A stretch of 64,000 nt of DNA, from positions 2,882,501-2,946,500 of the forward strand of contig NC_135013.1 of NCBI RefSeq assembly GCF_051020955.1. Reading direction: 5' to 3'. The first letter of the stretch is position 1, and the number at the start of each line of letters is the position of its first letter. Below are positions 25,225-37,071 of this stretch, piece after piece. The notes under the pieces were generated by a model, which saw nothing but the letters and a program-made list of their open reading frames with translations, was not told where the DNA came from and did no database searches. Made by a program: the position numbers and the translations under genes. The DNA comes from Megalopta genalis (lineage: Eukaryota; Arthropoda; Insecta; Hymenoptera; Halictidae).

Positions 25225-25640
25225 GAAAGAAAGAGAGAGAGAGAAAGAGGTCGAGTGACCGATAAAGTTTATGATGGAGGAGCCTGTTACGTCGGCAACA
25301 CATGTCCCGCGCGTGTCGAACAGTAGTTTCCATCGGTGTCGGACGGCGAAACGAATTACGCCGGGGTAGGTGATTTTCTCTGGTATCCGTCGCGTCGATC
25401 GGACTTCTTTGCCACCTGCGAGGCGCGAGGAATTCCGCTCGGAGGCGGCCTTGATCGCGTATCAATCGGTAATAGCGGACTTTGGCGCGGGCTCGAGACG
25501 GCGGGGCGGAGGTTTCGAGCGCGCCTTAACACAAGGAGACGCGGCTCCTCTCTCGTTCGGTCGTTGACTCCCCGTTTCTTCTTTCTTCGAATCCTGGGCC
25601 CGGTCCCCGGGCTCCTACCAGCTTCCCTCTCCTCCGCCCT
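24240..25640. other. Mixed-composition gene-free stretch
   Basis: AT-rich until about 24.8 kb, then GC-rich. The only structured element is the GA array listed separately. No exon is supported. Confidence 0.4.
25163..25248. repeat. GA array
   Basis: A GA dinucleotide tract with small interruptions, the main purine-oriented array on the plus strand. Confidence 0.9.
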
Positions 25641-25722
25641 CCCTCTCTCTCGTCCACTCTCATTCTATATTTCTGTCTCTCTTCCTCTCTTTCTATATTT
25701 CTCTCTCTCTTCCTCCCTCATT

Positions 25723-25767
<45 letters not shown>

Positions 25768-25913
25768 TCTCTCTCTCGCGCTCTCTCTTAATCTATCCTT
25801 TTACATTTCTCTCTCTCTCTCTCTTAATCTATCATTTTATATTTCACTCTCGCTCTCTCTTAATCTCTCATTTTATATTTCTCTCTCTCTCTCTCTGAAT
25901 CTCATTTTATATT

Positions 25914-25955
<42 letters not shown>

Positions 25956-26165
25956 TCTCACTTTATATTTCTCTCTCTCTCTCTCTTAATCTCACATTTT
26001 ATATTTCTCTCTCCCTCTCTCATTCTATGTTTCTCTCTCTCTCTCTTTTCCTCTCTCATTATATATTTCTCTCTCTCTTTTCCTCCCTCATTCTATATTT
26101 CTCTCTCTTCTCTCATTCTATATTTCTCTCTCATTCTATATTTTTCTCTCACTCTCTTTCTCGGC
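25640..26165. repeat. CT array with CATTTTATATTTCTCTC units
   Basis: About 500 bp of CT dinucleotide punctuated every 30-60 bp by TTAATCTCATTTTATATTTC or TCATTCTATATTTC. The interruptions are homologous, which indicates a higher-order tandem array and not simple slippage of CT alone. Confidence 0.9.
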
Positions 26166-26805
26166 TCCCAGCAAAATCCTCCTCACCGACGCCGGGACCC
26201 TCCTCAGTTTCCTCCTGGGCCCCTCCCAGCTGCCCCGCTCCCCCGGTGTCGCTCCATCTCGCGCGCAACGTCGCCCCTCGTTTTTCGTCGGTGCACGCGG
26301 ATGCTTCTTCCACTCTCCGTTCCTGCCAGACAGTAAACAACGCCACGCCGTGCCCACACTCCTCTCATTCATATCTCACACGAGCGCATCCCGAATTATT
26401 TGGATGCCGACGTATTTCGCGCAGCGGGAGCGGACCGGCCCCGAGAGGGTTGTGCGCTCCGGCTGCCTCGCGTTGCTCGCGATCCCGAGCGCCTCTTTTT
26501 TCTTCTTTTCCCCGAGGGCCCCGGCAGGAAATTTCGAGGGGTTGCGCCCCGGACTGTCCGTTAATTGGTGGAATAGCTCTCGGCGGGCTGCCGCGATTCC
26601 TCGTTTTTATCGGCTCGTTAAAGCGCAGGGGGACAACGACTGGGGAACGCGTCGAGCCGCCGCGGGCTCCGGCCCGTTCCACACACGGGAACCGGAAGCG
26701 TGGTTCCCGCGTTTTCAGCGTCGCGGCGATCACAGTGGCCGATCGGTTCCGTTTTGGGGAAACTTATCGCCGAAACTGGCGACCGATTTCACGGACCACG
26801 CCGAC
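26165..26805. other. GC-rich island
   Basis: CpG-rich, overlapping low-complexity frames, no exon supported. Confidence 0.4.
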
Positions 26806-26806
26806 G

Positions 26807-27235
26807 GTAATCCTTTGCCGTACGATCACGTCTGAGAGGCGTGGTGAGATAATCGAGCTAGAATTGATTATCACGTATGAGAGACGTGGTCGAAACATCG
26901 GGCTAGAAATGATTATCACGTATGAGAGACGTGGTCGAAACATCGGGCTTAGAAATGATTGTCACGTCTGAGAGACGTGGTTATCTAGTCAAAAATTATC
27001 ATCACGTCTGATAGACGTGTTGAAGAGATCGATCAGAAATGATTTTGAGAGACGTGATCATGAAATCGGTACGGAAATGATTATCACGTCTGAGAGACGT
27101 AGTCAAGAAATCGGAACAAAAATGATTATAACGTCTGGGAGACGTTGTCAGATAATCGGGCCGGACATGATTATAACGTCTGAGAGACGTGGTCAGATAA
27201 TCGGACCAGAGATGATCATCACGTCTGAGAGAAGC
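26807..27235. repeat. 45-bp palindromic minisatellite, locus 1
   Basis: About nine tandem units at a 45-bp period, each centred on the near-palindrome CACGTCTGAGAGACGTGGTC and joined by AATCGGGCCAGAAATGATTA-like linkers. The period is a multiple of three and has no stops, so both strands stay open and encode a 15-residue repeat (for example RRGQKVGPEMIITSE). The left flank GTAATCCTTTGCCGTACGAT resembles the left TTAA end of locus 2 at 55186, so this may be a truncated element of the same kind. No right terminus was found. Confidence 0.85.
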
Positions 27236-27239
27236 TTCC

Positions 27240-27890
27240 AGAGTTCCGTGCCGGCCCGAAGTTTTTCCGGAGCGGTCGTCGTCGCCGCCGGCCGAGGCTC
27301 CCCCGAGGCTGTTCCGCGAAGTTGCGAAAGGCTTAAACGGGAAAATACGGGAACGCGCGAGCCGTTGCGCCTTGTTCCTTTCGTTATGAACCAGTGAAGC
27401 GTGCGCGCGCGAGACCGTGCCGCAATACCGTTCGAAAAAAAAAAGAAACGCGTTTATCATTCCGTTGAACAGGTTTACGCGATTAATATCGTCGGAAACT
27501 TCCGCCGTAACGTTTCATTTCGACGATCTCGGCAGGAAACGTTGAATCGAACAAAAAGAACGCTTATATTAAAAAAAACAAAAACAAAAAATAACAATTT
27601 TCTCGAACAGCATGCGTCGCAGCAGCTTTTAATCTCAACCGATGTTATAAACCATATCGACAAAGTCCAGTCGGAGAGAATTCCGCTGAAAAATGACGTC
27701 CGACGACCAGCAACGTTCGCCCTTATTTCGTGACCGTTATTAGAGGGTCCCTGGAAAGCGACGCGGCTCCGCGTCGAGAACGGTCGTTTAGCGCGGCTCG
27801 GCCGGTAACGAAGGGAAACCGATTAGAATCCGTATTGGAACACCTGGCGGCAGTCCGCGCAGCGTCTTCCGAGAGTGTCCGCTCAACAGG
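27240..27890. other. Gene-free, mixed composition
   Basis: Nothing specific was recognised apart from A-rich runs at 27437 and 27570-27592. Confidence 0.5.

Positions 27891-27894
<4 letters not shown>

Positions 27895-27941
<47 letters not shown>
27895..27941. repeat. Perfect (CT)23
   Basis: Uninterrupted CT dinucleotide, likely polymorphic in length. Confidence 0.95.
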
Positions 27942-27946
<5 letters not shown>

Positions 27947-27959
27947 GCCTGTCCACCGG

Positions 27960-29100
27960 TGTGTGCGAGTCGGCTGAAAAGGAAGCCGGGTAGGCGCGAG
28001 GCGAAGGCGAAGGCGAAAGAAGTCGAAGGAGAAAAAGAAGATGCTAATTGGAGCGGCTTGTAGCGTCCAGCAGCGCGTGTTAACACGACTTCCAGGTACT
28101 CGTCTTCTCTCGCCTTCTTCTTCTTCTCTCTCGGCCGAATACTTTCCAGTAGGTGCTTCCGGCTAGACTCTCCGGGGCGGTCCGCTTCAAAGCGAGTCTC
28201 TTTTGGGGCTCGAATGGAAAGCTGGAGAGAGAGCGAGCGCGCGAGAGAGAGAGAGGAAGAGAGTAGGACGACAGGTATATAACTCTCGCCGAGGAAAATA
28301 TTCGTCGCGGAGGGGGAACGCTTTTCGAGAAACTATTATGAATGATCATCCTCGTTCTCCGTCCCGCCGTCTCTCCTTCTCTCTCTCTCGTCCCCCGCCC
28401 GCACCCTTTTTCTCTCATATACACCCGTTAGTCGGACGCGCGCTGGACAAATATTTGCTCGAATTCAGGGCGACCGCTCGTAAATTAGAGAAGGACCGCG
28501 CGAGCGCAGAGGTCTCCGAAATTCTTGAGGGCCGTGGCCCCGGTCGGTCGCCCCCTCCCCCGTCCGCCGGCCGCGTTCTTCTTGCCCCGCGGCCGCCCCG
28601 CGCCGCGCGGTTAGAGCCTTCGGGTTTCGTGTCCCGTAGGCCCCCTCCCCTCCCCCTGGAGTCTTTGCCCTCCGCGCCGCGGCAGGAAATTAAAACGGCT
28701 CCCCGGCCGAGAGCCGGCTTCATTCCTTCGCGTGGCTTCCCCGAAAGTCCGCGACGCGACGCGCCGCTTTGCCGGACGCCGAACGCGTTCCGCCTCGCTG
28801 GCTCTCCTCCCCGCTCGGTCGTCCCGCGGGATCGCTCGCGGTCCACGGCACGGCGGATATCATCCTCTCTTCGCCGTGCTCGCAATATTTCGCGCGCATC
28901 ATCCCCCGCCGTTTTTTGTCCCCGGACGGTCGCCGTTGCTCTCGAGCCGTCCCGCGAATCGTCGCAAGAACCGCCATATAATCTCCGGGCGAAGGGATAC
29001 GCGGTCACGGTCGACGATTCTCGGCCATTCAGAATTGCCCGGGCACGTCGAAACGAAAATTATTATCACCGCGATCAATGGGAATCGATTCCGCTGGTCT
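27960..29100. other. GC-rich island
   Basis: CpG-rich, non-coding. The 301-residue plus-strand frame and 197-residue minus-strand frame are Arg/Pro/Ser and Arg/Gly low-complexity shadows. Confidence 0.4.
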
Positions 29101-29102
29101 GG

Positions 29103-29480
29103 TTCTAAAGGACGTCCCAAAATTATTGTACGAGAAATGATAGGTTCGCGAGGTAATTTCAAGCAACTTTTTCCTTTGCGAAAATGTTCTACGAGGCTTC
29201 GTTCTCGAGTTATTAACGCAAAACCCCGTCCAATCGGAGCGCGAGCGCGGCCGGCGCTTCGCCCTAGCGGCCAATGCCGCGCCGCGCGGTCCGCCCGACG
29301 TGCAGCGGCGGTGGCAGCGAGGGCGGGGCGTCAGCCGCTCGTGATCTCTCATCGGTCACACGGTTTCTCGACGATAACTCGTAAACGAAGCGTCGTAGAA
29401 AATTTGTGTAAAGGAAAAAGTTGCTCGAAATGACCTCAGGAACCCCTCGTTTCCCGTACGATAATTTCGTGTCACCCCGT
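29103..29480. mobile_element. GGGTGTCCC-family foldback MITE, diverged copy
   Basis: The left end GGACGTCCCAAAATTATTGT leads into TTTCAAGCAACTTTTTCCTT and TCGTTCTCGAGTTATTAACG. The right half mirrors it (GATAACTCGTAAACGAAGCG, AAAGTTGCTCGAAATGACCT) and ends TTTCGTGTCACCCCGTT. It is the most diverged of five copies and its GC-rich middle differs from the others. Arms are about 150 bp. Non-autonomous, no transposase. Confidence 0.75.
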
Positions 29481-29489
29481 TAAATCCGA

Positions 29490-31900
29490 ACAGAGTAGAG
29501 GACTGAGGCGTATGGCGCTCGCTTGTTCGCCGTGGAAATGCTGAAATTTACGATCCGGGGCTTCCCGGAACGGCCGGAGGGCCGGCGAGTCCACGCGCCA
29601 CGGACACCTCCCGTCCTTCCACGGCCTATATTTAGTCCGTGAATCATGCGATTCGCGCAGAGTTCGTCACCAACGGATTTAGTTGGCCGGAGAAACGAGC
29701 CGCGGTCGCTTCGGGGACGGAGAGGAAAAAGGTCTCGCACCTCGTGACGGCCGGTTGGTGGTCTCGTTCCACGGATGGAAGCCGAGGCAAAGGCAAAGAT
29801 ACAAAACGCGAAGGCGAGGAAAGGCCGACCGGGCAGCTCCGCGGAGGGAAACTCGTGACCAAATGGAGAGTCGGCTTCGACGAGAGAGGACTATCGCCGG
29901 CGGAGACGCGCGCGCCTCCGCAGAAGGGGTGGGAAAGAAGCGACAAAGAAAGAGACGTTTGTCCGTGGATGCTGCGCGCCGGATACTCTCGGGTTCCCCC
30001 GCGGCTCTCGGCGCGCTCTTCGATCGGGACTGGTCCGAGGGAGCGAGGGACGCGCCGAGCGCGAAAGGGAGGCGGCCGCGGGAGGGAGGAAATGTCGGCC
30101 GGCGGCGCGGGGGAGGGGAGCGGGAGAGCAGGAAGGAACGAAAGAAAGAAAGAAGGAAAGGAAGAAAGAGAGGATCGCCGTTCGCGGGAGAGGCGGCGGA
30201 GGATCGGAAACGTCGACCGGGGCCGGGGCGGGGCGGGGAGAGCCGTGTCGGGTGGGGGTGGGGGCAGTGGCGATGTCCTAGCGAAGGTCACGGCCGGGAA
30301 TGCGGTTTGCGTCCGTCGGACCAAAGTGGCGTGCCGCGTTGCAGTGGTTCGCTCTCTTTCCCGTTCGCTCCGTCGCGGTCCTCCGTTTCGCTCCGTCGTC
30401 TTCGCCTTCTTCCTCTCCGTCTCTCGGTCTCTCGCTCCGACCCGCTCCGGCTTGCTCGCTCTCCTCGTTCCTCTCCCTCGTGCCGCAGCAGCGCGCAGAC
30501 TGCAGGAATGCACCAAATGCACCGCACTGACCGGTGCCCGTCCCGTTCCACTGCTTCCACTTGTTTACTTCGGCCGCGCGCCGCTCCCCCGCCCCGCCGG
30601 GCCTCATCCACCCTTCCTACGGTGCGCGCCGCAACGCTTCTCTCTCTCTCTCTCCCTCTCTCTCTCTTCTTCCTCTACCGCTTTCTCGTTCTCCGACAGA
30701 GACGAGTTTACTACTCCTGTATCCTTTATCCTTTATCCTGACGTCCAGCGCCGTTGCCCGTTCCCATCGTCGCTGAGTCTCCCCTCTCTCTCTCTCCACT
30801 CTCTTGATCTGGCTGCGCAGCGGCCCGCACCCCGCGCGTTTCTTTCGCCGCTCCACCCCCGGCGCGAACGTTCACCCCTTCGGCTCCGTGTGCGTTTGGC
30901 CCGTGGCCTTGCGATACGGTATGCGCGTGTACGCGTTTTGCTCTATAAGGAAAGGGCTGCCAGGTATGCGCGCTACCTTGCCCCGGCAAGGTGACCAGAA
31001 TTCTGCGTTCGTTATCCGTCTTCTTGTTAACCGCGACGGATTTTTCTCCGCCGCGTCGCGCTACTCTTCTTCTCCCCACCACTTCTCCTTTTCTATTTTC
31101 TTTCGCTTTCCTCGTCGCGTGTCCTTCTTCCTTGGAATGCCCAGCCGATGGTTGTCCATCGTCGACGTCGACGTCGTCGCGTGGTAGAATGTAAATTATC
31201 TATCCGATGGCCCGATCCGCGGCTCGGACGAATCGATCACCGGGGATCGGTGGAAAAAGAACGCGGGAATGGGACGGCGAATCGCGGCGATATCCCCGCG
31301 GGGAGATAAACGGACGATCGTGGTCCGCGTGGACGGGGGCAGGGGGGGGGTATATCAACGGATTCCACGGGGCCGGCGGCATTCCGTAGAACGAAGGAAT
31401 TTCCTGGATCCGCGGGAGGGTGCGTGATGTAACAACCGGTAGGGTGCAGGGACCTCGGGAGGTTTGACGAACTCTCGAATGCTCTCTCTCGTCCTCCCCT
31501 CGACCTAGCCGAATCCCGCCGCGATTCTCTGTCCCTCTGGCCCTGACCCACCCAAAGGCTGCAGTCGTCACCCCCCTTGTGCAGGGGGGTGCAGTTGATG
31601 GGGTGCGCCGGTGGGGAGCGGTCTCCGAACCGACTGGTCTCTCTCGCTCGCTCTCTATGTATGCGAACGTGTACGCGAGAAGGGTGAGAGCTCGCGCGCG
31701 CGCGCACGACCACCAGGAGGCTCGCAGCGAAAGGGGGTGTACCTAAGCCGTAATTGTATGCGAGACCGTCTGGCCGTGTGTGCGCGCGGAATTCGTGGCT
31801 GTATCTATGTACGCGAGCGGGCCAGCAGCCTCTGTTTAGCGGCGAGCCGACACGCCGCGCGCCGCGACTGTTAGGGGTGAGAGCCGTGGCCGAGTGGAGG
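29490..31900. other. Large GC-rich island
   Basis: About 2.4 kb of CpG-rich DNA containing the longest spurious frame in the window (451 codons, plus strand, Arg/Ser/Gly-rich) with equally long frames on the minus strand. No splice pairs flank a conserved-looking segment. It could hold regulatory sequence or an alternative first exon; a GTGAGA donor-like site lies at 31877 but has no matching promoter. Confidence 0.4.
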
Positions 31901-32199
31901 GGGGGAGCGGCTTGGTGCGGCTCGGCTCGGCTTGGCTTGGCGCGGTGCGTTCACTCCACAAATCAATACCCATTGGCTGCCGCGTGTGTACCAGCCGTGC
32001 ACAACGAGCGAAACGTGTCACCCACCGACCCAAACCCAAAGGACGATATAGGCAGCTGCACGCACGCACGGCAGCCGGCATATGTCGGCCGACGGACGCC
32101 CCGTTCGCGCCGCATCTTCCTGGATCGTTTTCTCGCTAGACGAGGACTCGTTGCGTCTCCCCGGCTTCCATTCCGCCGCTGAAATCGCTTTATAGTTTC

Positions 32200-32480
32200 G
32201 AATCTCTCTCGATTTTCTCTTTCTCTCTCTCTCTCTCTTTCAATTTTCTCTTTCTCTCTCTCTCTCTCAATTTTCTTTCTTGCCATTCTCTCTCACTCTC
32301 GATTTTCTCTCTCTCGCGATTCTCTCTCGATTTTCTCTCTCTCTCTCGCGATTCTCTCTTTCTCGATTCTCTCTCGATTCTCTCTCTCGATTCTCTCTCA
32401 ATTCTGTCTCTCCCGCGATCCTCTCTCTCTCTCTCTCTCTCTCGATTTTCATTTTCTCTCTCAATTCTGTCTCTCTCGCG

Positions 32481-32522
<42 letters not shown>
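32200..32522. repeat. CT array with CGATTCTCTC units
   Basis: Pyrimidine array interrupted by CGATTTTCTCTC, GCGATTCTCTC and AATTCTGTCTC. It is related in texture to the array at 38.7-39.2 kb. The minus-strand Arg/Glu frames are artefacts. Confidence 0.9.
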
Positions 32523-32527
<5 letters not shown>

Positions 32528-32539
32528 ACACACCCGTCA

Positions 32540-34620
32540 CCGACTTCTTCTCCGGTTTCATTTCTCTCCGCTCGGCCGGCGACGAAGGTCTTCCCACACC
32601 GATCCGCGTCGTCGTTCAGCTCCCCGAATCGGTTGCGCGCACGGTCGTTCTTATTAGCCGTGAAAGTGTATAGAGAGGATGTCGCCGTAGGGACGATATA
32701 TCCGACGGGGTCAATACTGTTCTGCTTTTTCTTTTTTTTTTCTTTTTTCTTTTTCGACCGCCGGGAGACTCTCGAGCTATTGTTCCTACCACGGGGACTC
32801 GGAGCGCGCGCAATTACCCGGCAGCCCGCAGTGACGAATCCAATAACAATCCTACGGCCATCTCCGCCGAGCAAATTTCTAATTTCCTCTCGTAGCGCCT
32901 CTCGTCTCGTCTCGTCTCGTCTCGACGCCGTGCCGCGCCACACCGCGGCAACCGAGAGGAAGCCGACGGCTACTAATGCAGACAGACGTCGGGTACGACT
33001 CGGGCCGGCGGGACCCGCGCCACCGATGCGGGTCAACGAATCTTTCTACGCAACGATCTTGTCCCGTTTTCCACCGACGCGACCACGCGCTTCGACCGAC
33101 TCGTTCGTGATCTCTATTCGTGCGAAATTTACTTCAAAGAGCATTCGTAGATGCAGAAACATTTCCATCGGCATTTTTGTCTGCGACGCATATAAAAGCA
33201 AATGCAAATCTCTCCTCCGGTTCTCATAAAATATCCTTCTAGCTAAATTCTTCTCAGTTATGGAGCTTTCGTTCGGATCCGGCGAGAGTCGTTTTCAATT
33301 CGGTCGAAGAAGACCATCCGGCCGCGAAACTGGCCAAGTTTCCGGCCGTTCGAGATGGTCTCGCTCGATTTTCCTTTCAACCGGCCAGCCGGCTGCGCGT
33401 CGAGATTCGACGAGGCACGCCGCCGGCCTGGTGCCCCGGACACCCGAAACTGGCGGCGCGCGGGGTCGCATCGTGTAACAGGGCCGCGGGCCGCCGCGAC
33501 GTGCTCGGCCGGCGTACTCTCTGTGTGCGTGTTGTACGTACGGCGGGCGGCGTTGGTGGGGGGCTTCATTCAGTGCGCCTCTCGGTCTCAGCCCGGCGCA
33601 TGCGCAGCCGACCGCGCGTACACACGCTACTCACGCTGCGCTTCCCTTCCTACTCTAGCGTTCCCTCACACGTACAACTCACGCGCGGCGGCGCGCGCAC
33701 ACTCGCTCGGCCAGCGTGCACGGACTTTGTACTCCACGGATCGCGTTCGCTCCCTTTCTCGCTTGCTCGCTCTCCGCTCCCGTCGCGCCGCGCCCCGCGC
33801 GTCCTCAGTTCCGCTCGCGTCTAAGAACGAGCCGCGCGGTCGAGAGCGGCGTTCTACGGGACCAGAGGGGCTCTCGTGTGCGATCACGCACACCGATCGC
33901 GAACGCAACGCGAAAGAGAAGGACGAATCGCGCGCGTATGCGTGGCCTACGGGCGGAGGGGTCGGGTCGGCGCGGTGTGCGAACGCTTCTCGAGAGTGAC
34001 TGAACTGCAGAGACGACGACCACACGCCGGCAGCGGTCCGCGGCGAGCCGGGCCGAGGCGAGCCGAGCCGAGCCGAGGGCCGCGCCGCGCGCGTTTTCAA
34101 GATGCCTCCGCCGGCCAGCGCGCGCACCAATGTCTTCTCCTTCTGTGCCCGGCTCGCTCCTTGCGCGACGATCCGACAACCGCGAACACAAAGGAGAAGA
34201 GACCCCGATATACGCGGCCGCCTATTACGAAAGGAATTACGACACGGCAGGCTTTCCTGCCTCCGCGCTCCAGGACACGTTTTCCAGCGGCGTGTGTCAT
34301 TCGGTCGGGCCCCGCGCGCGCGCGCGTGGGCGTATGTGGGACGCGCGACGCGCGGAACGAAAGTATCCCAGGCTCCGCCGCGCTAATTGCTCGGCCCCAA
34401 AGGACGTAACCGGGTGACTCGGTCCTCTGTCGCGTGGTACAATTCGAGGGAGCGAATATAACCTCTCTTCGCCGTTCAACGGCGGCGGAAATTAGAGTGC
34501 CCGTTCGGGGCAATCGGTCGACAATTTATTCAACGATCGCGCGCAATAGGCGGCGGGCTCCGCATTCCCGCGAAATCGTCCGCTCCGAATTCCATCCCGC
34601 TCCCGCTTCGAATATCGAAG
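32540..34620. other. GC-rich island
   Basis: CpG-rich sequence with a TCTCG pentanucleotide run at 32908-32930. An Inr-like TCAGT at 33570 has no DPE at +28. Overlapping basic frames occur on both strands. No gene is supported. Confidence 0.4.
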
Positions 34621-34624
34621 CGTT

Positions 34625-34980
34625 CGTAATAATTATATAAATATTTATATATTATGCATAATTATTTATATATATTATGTATTAATTATCATATATTTAT
34701 TGTGAAACGAAGTTTATATTATATATATAATAATATTATTATATAATATATATAAATAATTAATTATAATATAATATATATACATATAATTATTATGATT
34801 ATAAGAATATATTATATATTATTAAAATATAATAATTAATTTTATATAAATATTATTATATTAATAATATAATAATTTTACATAATATTATAATATATTT
34901 GGTTATTATTATATAATAATATTTTATTACATATATATGGTTATTATCATATTACATTATAATAGCTTTAATTCGAAATA
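34625..34980. repeat. AT-rich simple repeat desert
   Basis: TATATAATAATATTATTATA-type sequence, highly self-complementary and non-coding. Confidence 0.7.
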
Positions 34981-35632
34981 AACAACCGCGCATTTCTTTG
35001 TTCGCATTTCGACTCTCGCGCGCACCCTTCTACCCGACTTCCTCGCAGTCGTCTAACTTCTTACGACAATCGATTAATTATTTCAATCATATTCTATATA
35101 AGTAATTCCATTTTGCTGAAAATTTCTATCCGAGCGAATATCGTACGAATCGGCTCGCGAGGCCTAATCCCGATTGCAATCCCTGCCCTAATCGTTTCTG
35201 CGTACCGATCCGGGGGTGGCTGTATCGCCGATTGTTTACAATCGTCGGGCCCCGGCCGACAAACGCGCTCGAAGGCCGGTGGTGTGCCGGGGCCCGAGTT
35301 TTCTTCGTCGGCGGCCGCGCTCGGCTCCGCTCCTCTTTCTCGGTCCGTTTCTCCGCCTCCGCCGCGACCTTCTCTTCCTCCTCCTCCTCCACCTCCGGCT
35401 TTTTCTGCCGCCCTCTTTAGCGAGAAAACTCGATTCGAAGTCGTGGCGAGTCGAGCCGACTCGCTGCGACTCGCTACGACTCGTAACACGCGCCCGCCTC
35501 GGCACAGTCCCGTGATGCATTGCTTCCGAGAAGCGACAGCAACGGCTCCATCTCTCCGCGCCGCTGCACAACGGCCTGGCGCAGCGGCGACTCCTGGCCA
35601 AAATTCTTCCAAGCGTGTTGTTGTTCCAAGGT
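34980..35632. other. Short GC-rich island
   Basis: CpG-rich segment immediately left of a TTAA element, with a CTCCTC run at about 35373-35392. No exon is supported. Confidence 0.4.
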
Positions 35633-36300
35633 TTAATCCTTTGCGGACGAGTGTCGGCAAATAGCCGCCCAAGTCTTTTTACCGTTGCGGACGAGTGTCG
35701 ACAAATAGCCGTCCAAGTCTTTTTACCGTTTTTTTCTTTTTATTAATTTATTAACACTATATCGTCCGGTGGCACCACGCTGGCGCCATGCAAAAGCTAT
35801 CTATTGTATACCGATGGTACCACTTTGGCGGCATTTTAAAAAACTGAAATAACATTTGAACTACATTTCTTGACTGTTAAAAGGCAGCAAACTAACTATA
35901 GCATCGTGTTTATTTAACTAAGAATTAAGCACGAAAATTCTTGGATGACATATCTTAATTTTAGGAATTTATATTACCGCCATCTTTGAAATGTTTTTTA
36001 AATCTAAAATTTCCAAGCTATTATACCGGAGTCAAACAAAAGAATCGTATCTAAGATCTGCGGACGGCATAGTGTTAATTATTAATATAAATTTATTAAT
36101 TTAACCGTAGGTTTAGAACGAATTTCAGTTTGACGAGTCGGTCTTTCTGTGTCACTACCAGAGAAACCAGCAAAGTTTCCCACATATTTATAATCTTATA
36201 ACAATATAATTATATCTTATAACATTTTTATTTTATATCCAATACCTATCGTCCACAGCGACGCAATACCCGTCGAGCGGCTTCGTCCGCAAAGGGTTAA
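35633..36300. mobile_element. 660-bp TTAA element (piggyBac-like MITE), copy 1
   Basis: TTAA at 35633-35636 and 36297-36300 bracket a 660-bp element. Its termini are inverted: left TCCTTTGCGGACGAGTG, right CTTCGTCCGCAAAGG. Next to the left end is a direct repeat of TGCGGACGAGTGTCGACAAA with linker TAGCCGYCCAAGTC. TTAA target duplication with short inverted ends is the hallmark of the piggyBac superfamily. It has no transposase frame. It contains the nested unit at 35755-36074 and is highly similar over its length to the copy at 53659. Confidence 0.85.
35751..36078. mobile_element. Nested 320-bp TTAA unit (copy 1)
   Basis: Inside the 660-bp element, TTAACACTATATCGTCCGG on the left mirrors CGGACGGCATAGTGTTAA on the right, again with TTAA at both ends (35751-35754 and 36075-36078). 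It includes GGTGGCACCACGCTGGCGCC. This looks like one TTAA element inserted in another. Confidence 0.65.
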
Positions 36301-36309
36301 GGTTATGGT

Positions 36310-37070
36310 ACAGTGAGCTCGTCGAATTCGTCACGACACCAGTTACAATTCCGTCCAGTCGGAAATGTGTATCAACGTTCGAAGAGTCGAGATGACCGGC
36401 ATATAGATTATACGTAGAAAAACACTCGTTTCCGCAAGTGTTTACATTCCAATTCGCAAGAAACCGCTGAACAACTTTCATCCGAAACATTGTTTTCGTC
36501 GGATTCTCGGAAACCGCTGAAGCGGCGCTGGCAGCGCGCGTGCGCTCGCTTTCGGGCACTAAGTAGTAACGTACGTCGCGGACAACTCGCGCGACTTCTC
36601 ACTCGGTCTAAATCGGAGCACCGCGGACACGGCCTCGCTCAGCTCGCTCGCGGTGGAAGTTCGCCGCGCTCGTGTTTCCTGTTCCCGGAGAAACTTCGCT
36701 TCCCCCCACTCCCCGGGCGACAAACGCTTCCAGGGACGCGGGCACTACTGCTACACTCGTCTCGAACTGCGCGCGGTTTATTAGTCGTGTCACATGGGCC
36801 GCGCGCGTTTTCGGCTTTCCGAAATCCTCGCGTCGCGGACGCGTCGAACTGTAACGGAGATCACGCCGGGATTGCTGTAACCCACTTTCCGTATCGCGCA
36901 GTTGTTTTCGGGGAGCTCGAGCGTTCATTGAATCGCGCCGGCTGCCGGATGGAGCGAGAGGAGCGCCGTTGCGTTTTTAGTAGATTGGAATGCCGATGCC
37001 TCTGCGCTTCGTTACACCGCTTTTTTCTTTTCGATTATTAACGAATTTGTCTGTTATTCTAAATGATATC
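36310..37070. other. GC-rich island
   Basis: Mixed then CpG-rich sequence right of the TTAA element. No exon is supported. Confidence 0.4.
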
Positions 37071-37071
37071 G

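Noticed and set aside
26824..27233. CRISPR-like regularly spaced palindromic repeat (also at 55204-55605)
   Set aside because: Units are directly adjacent 45-bp tandem repeats whose linkers are homologous to each other, not unique spacers, and the genome is eukaryotic.
29639..30994. 451-codon plus-strand frame, longest in the window
   Set aside because: GC-island DNA with overlapping long frames on both strands, no domain, no normal amino-acid composition, no splice or promoter support.
33568..33605. Inr-like TCAGT in a GC-rich block
   Set aside because: No DPE, TATA or downstream coding exon.
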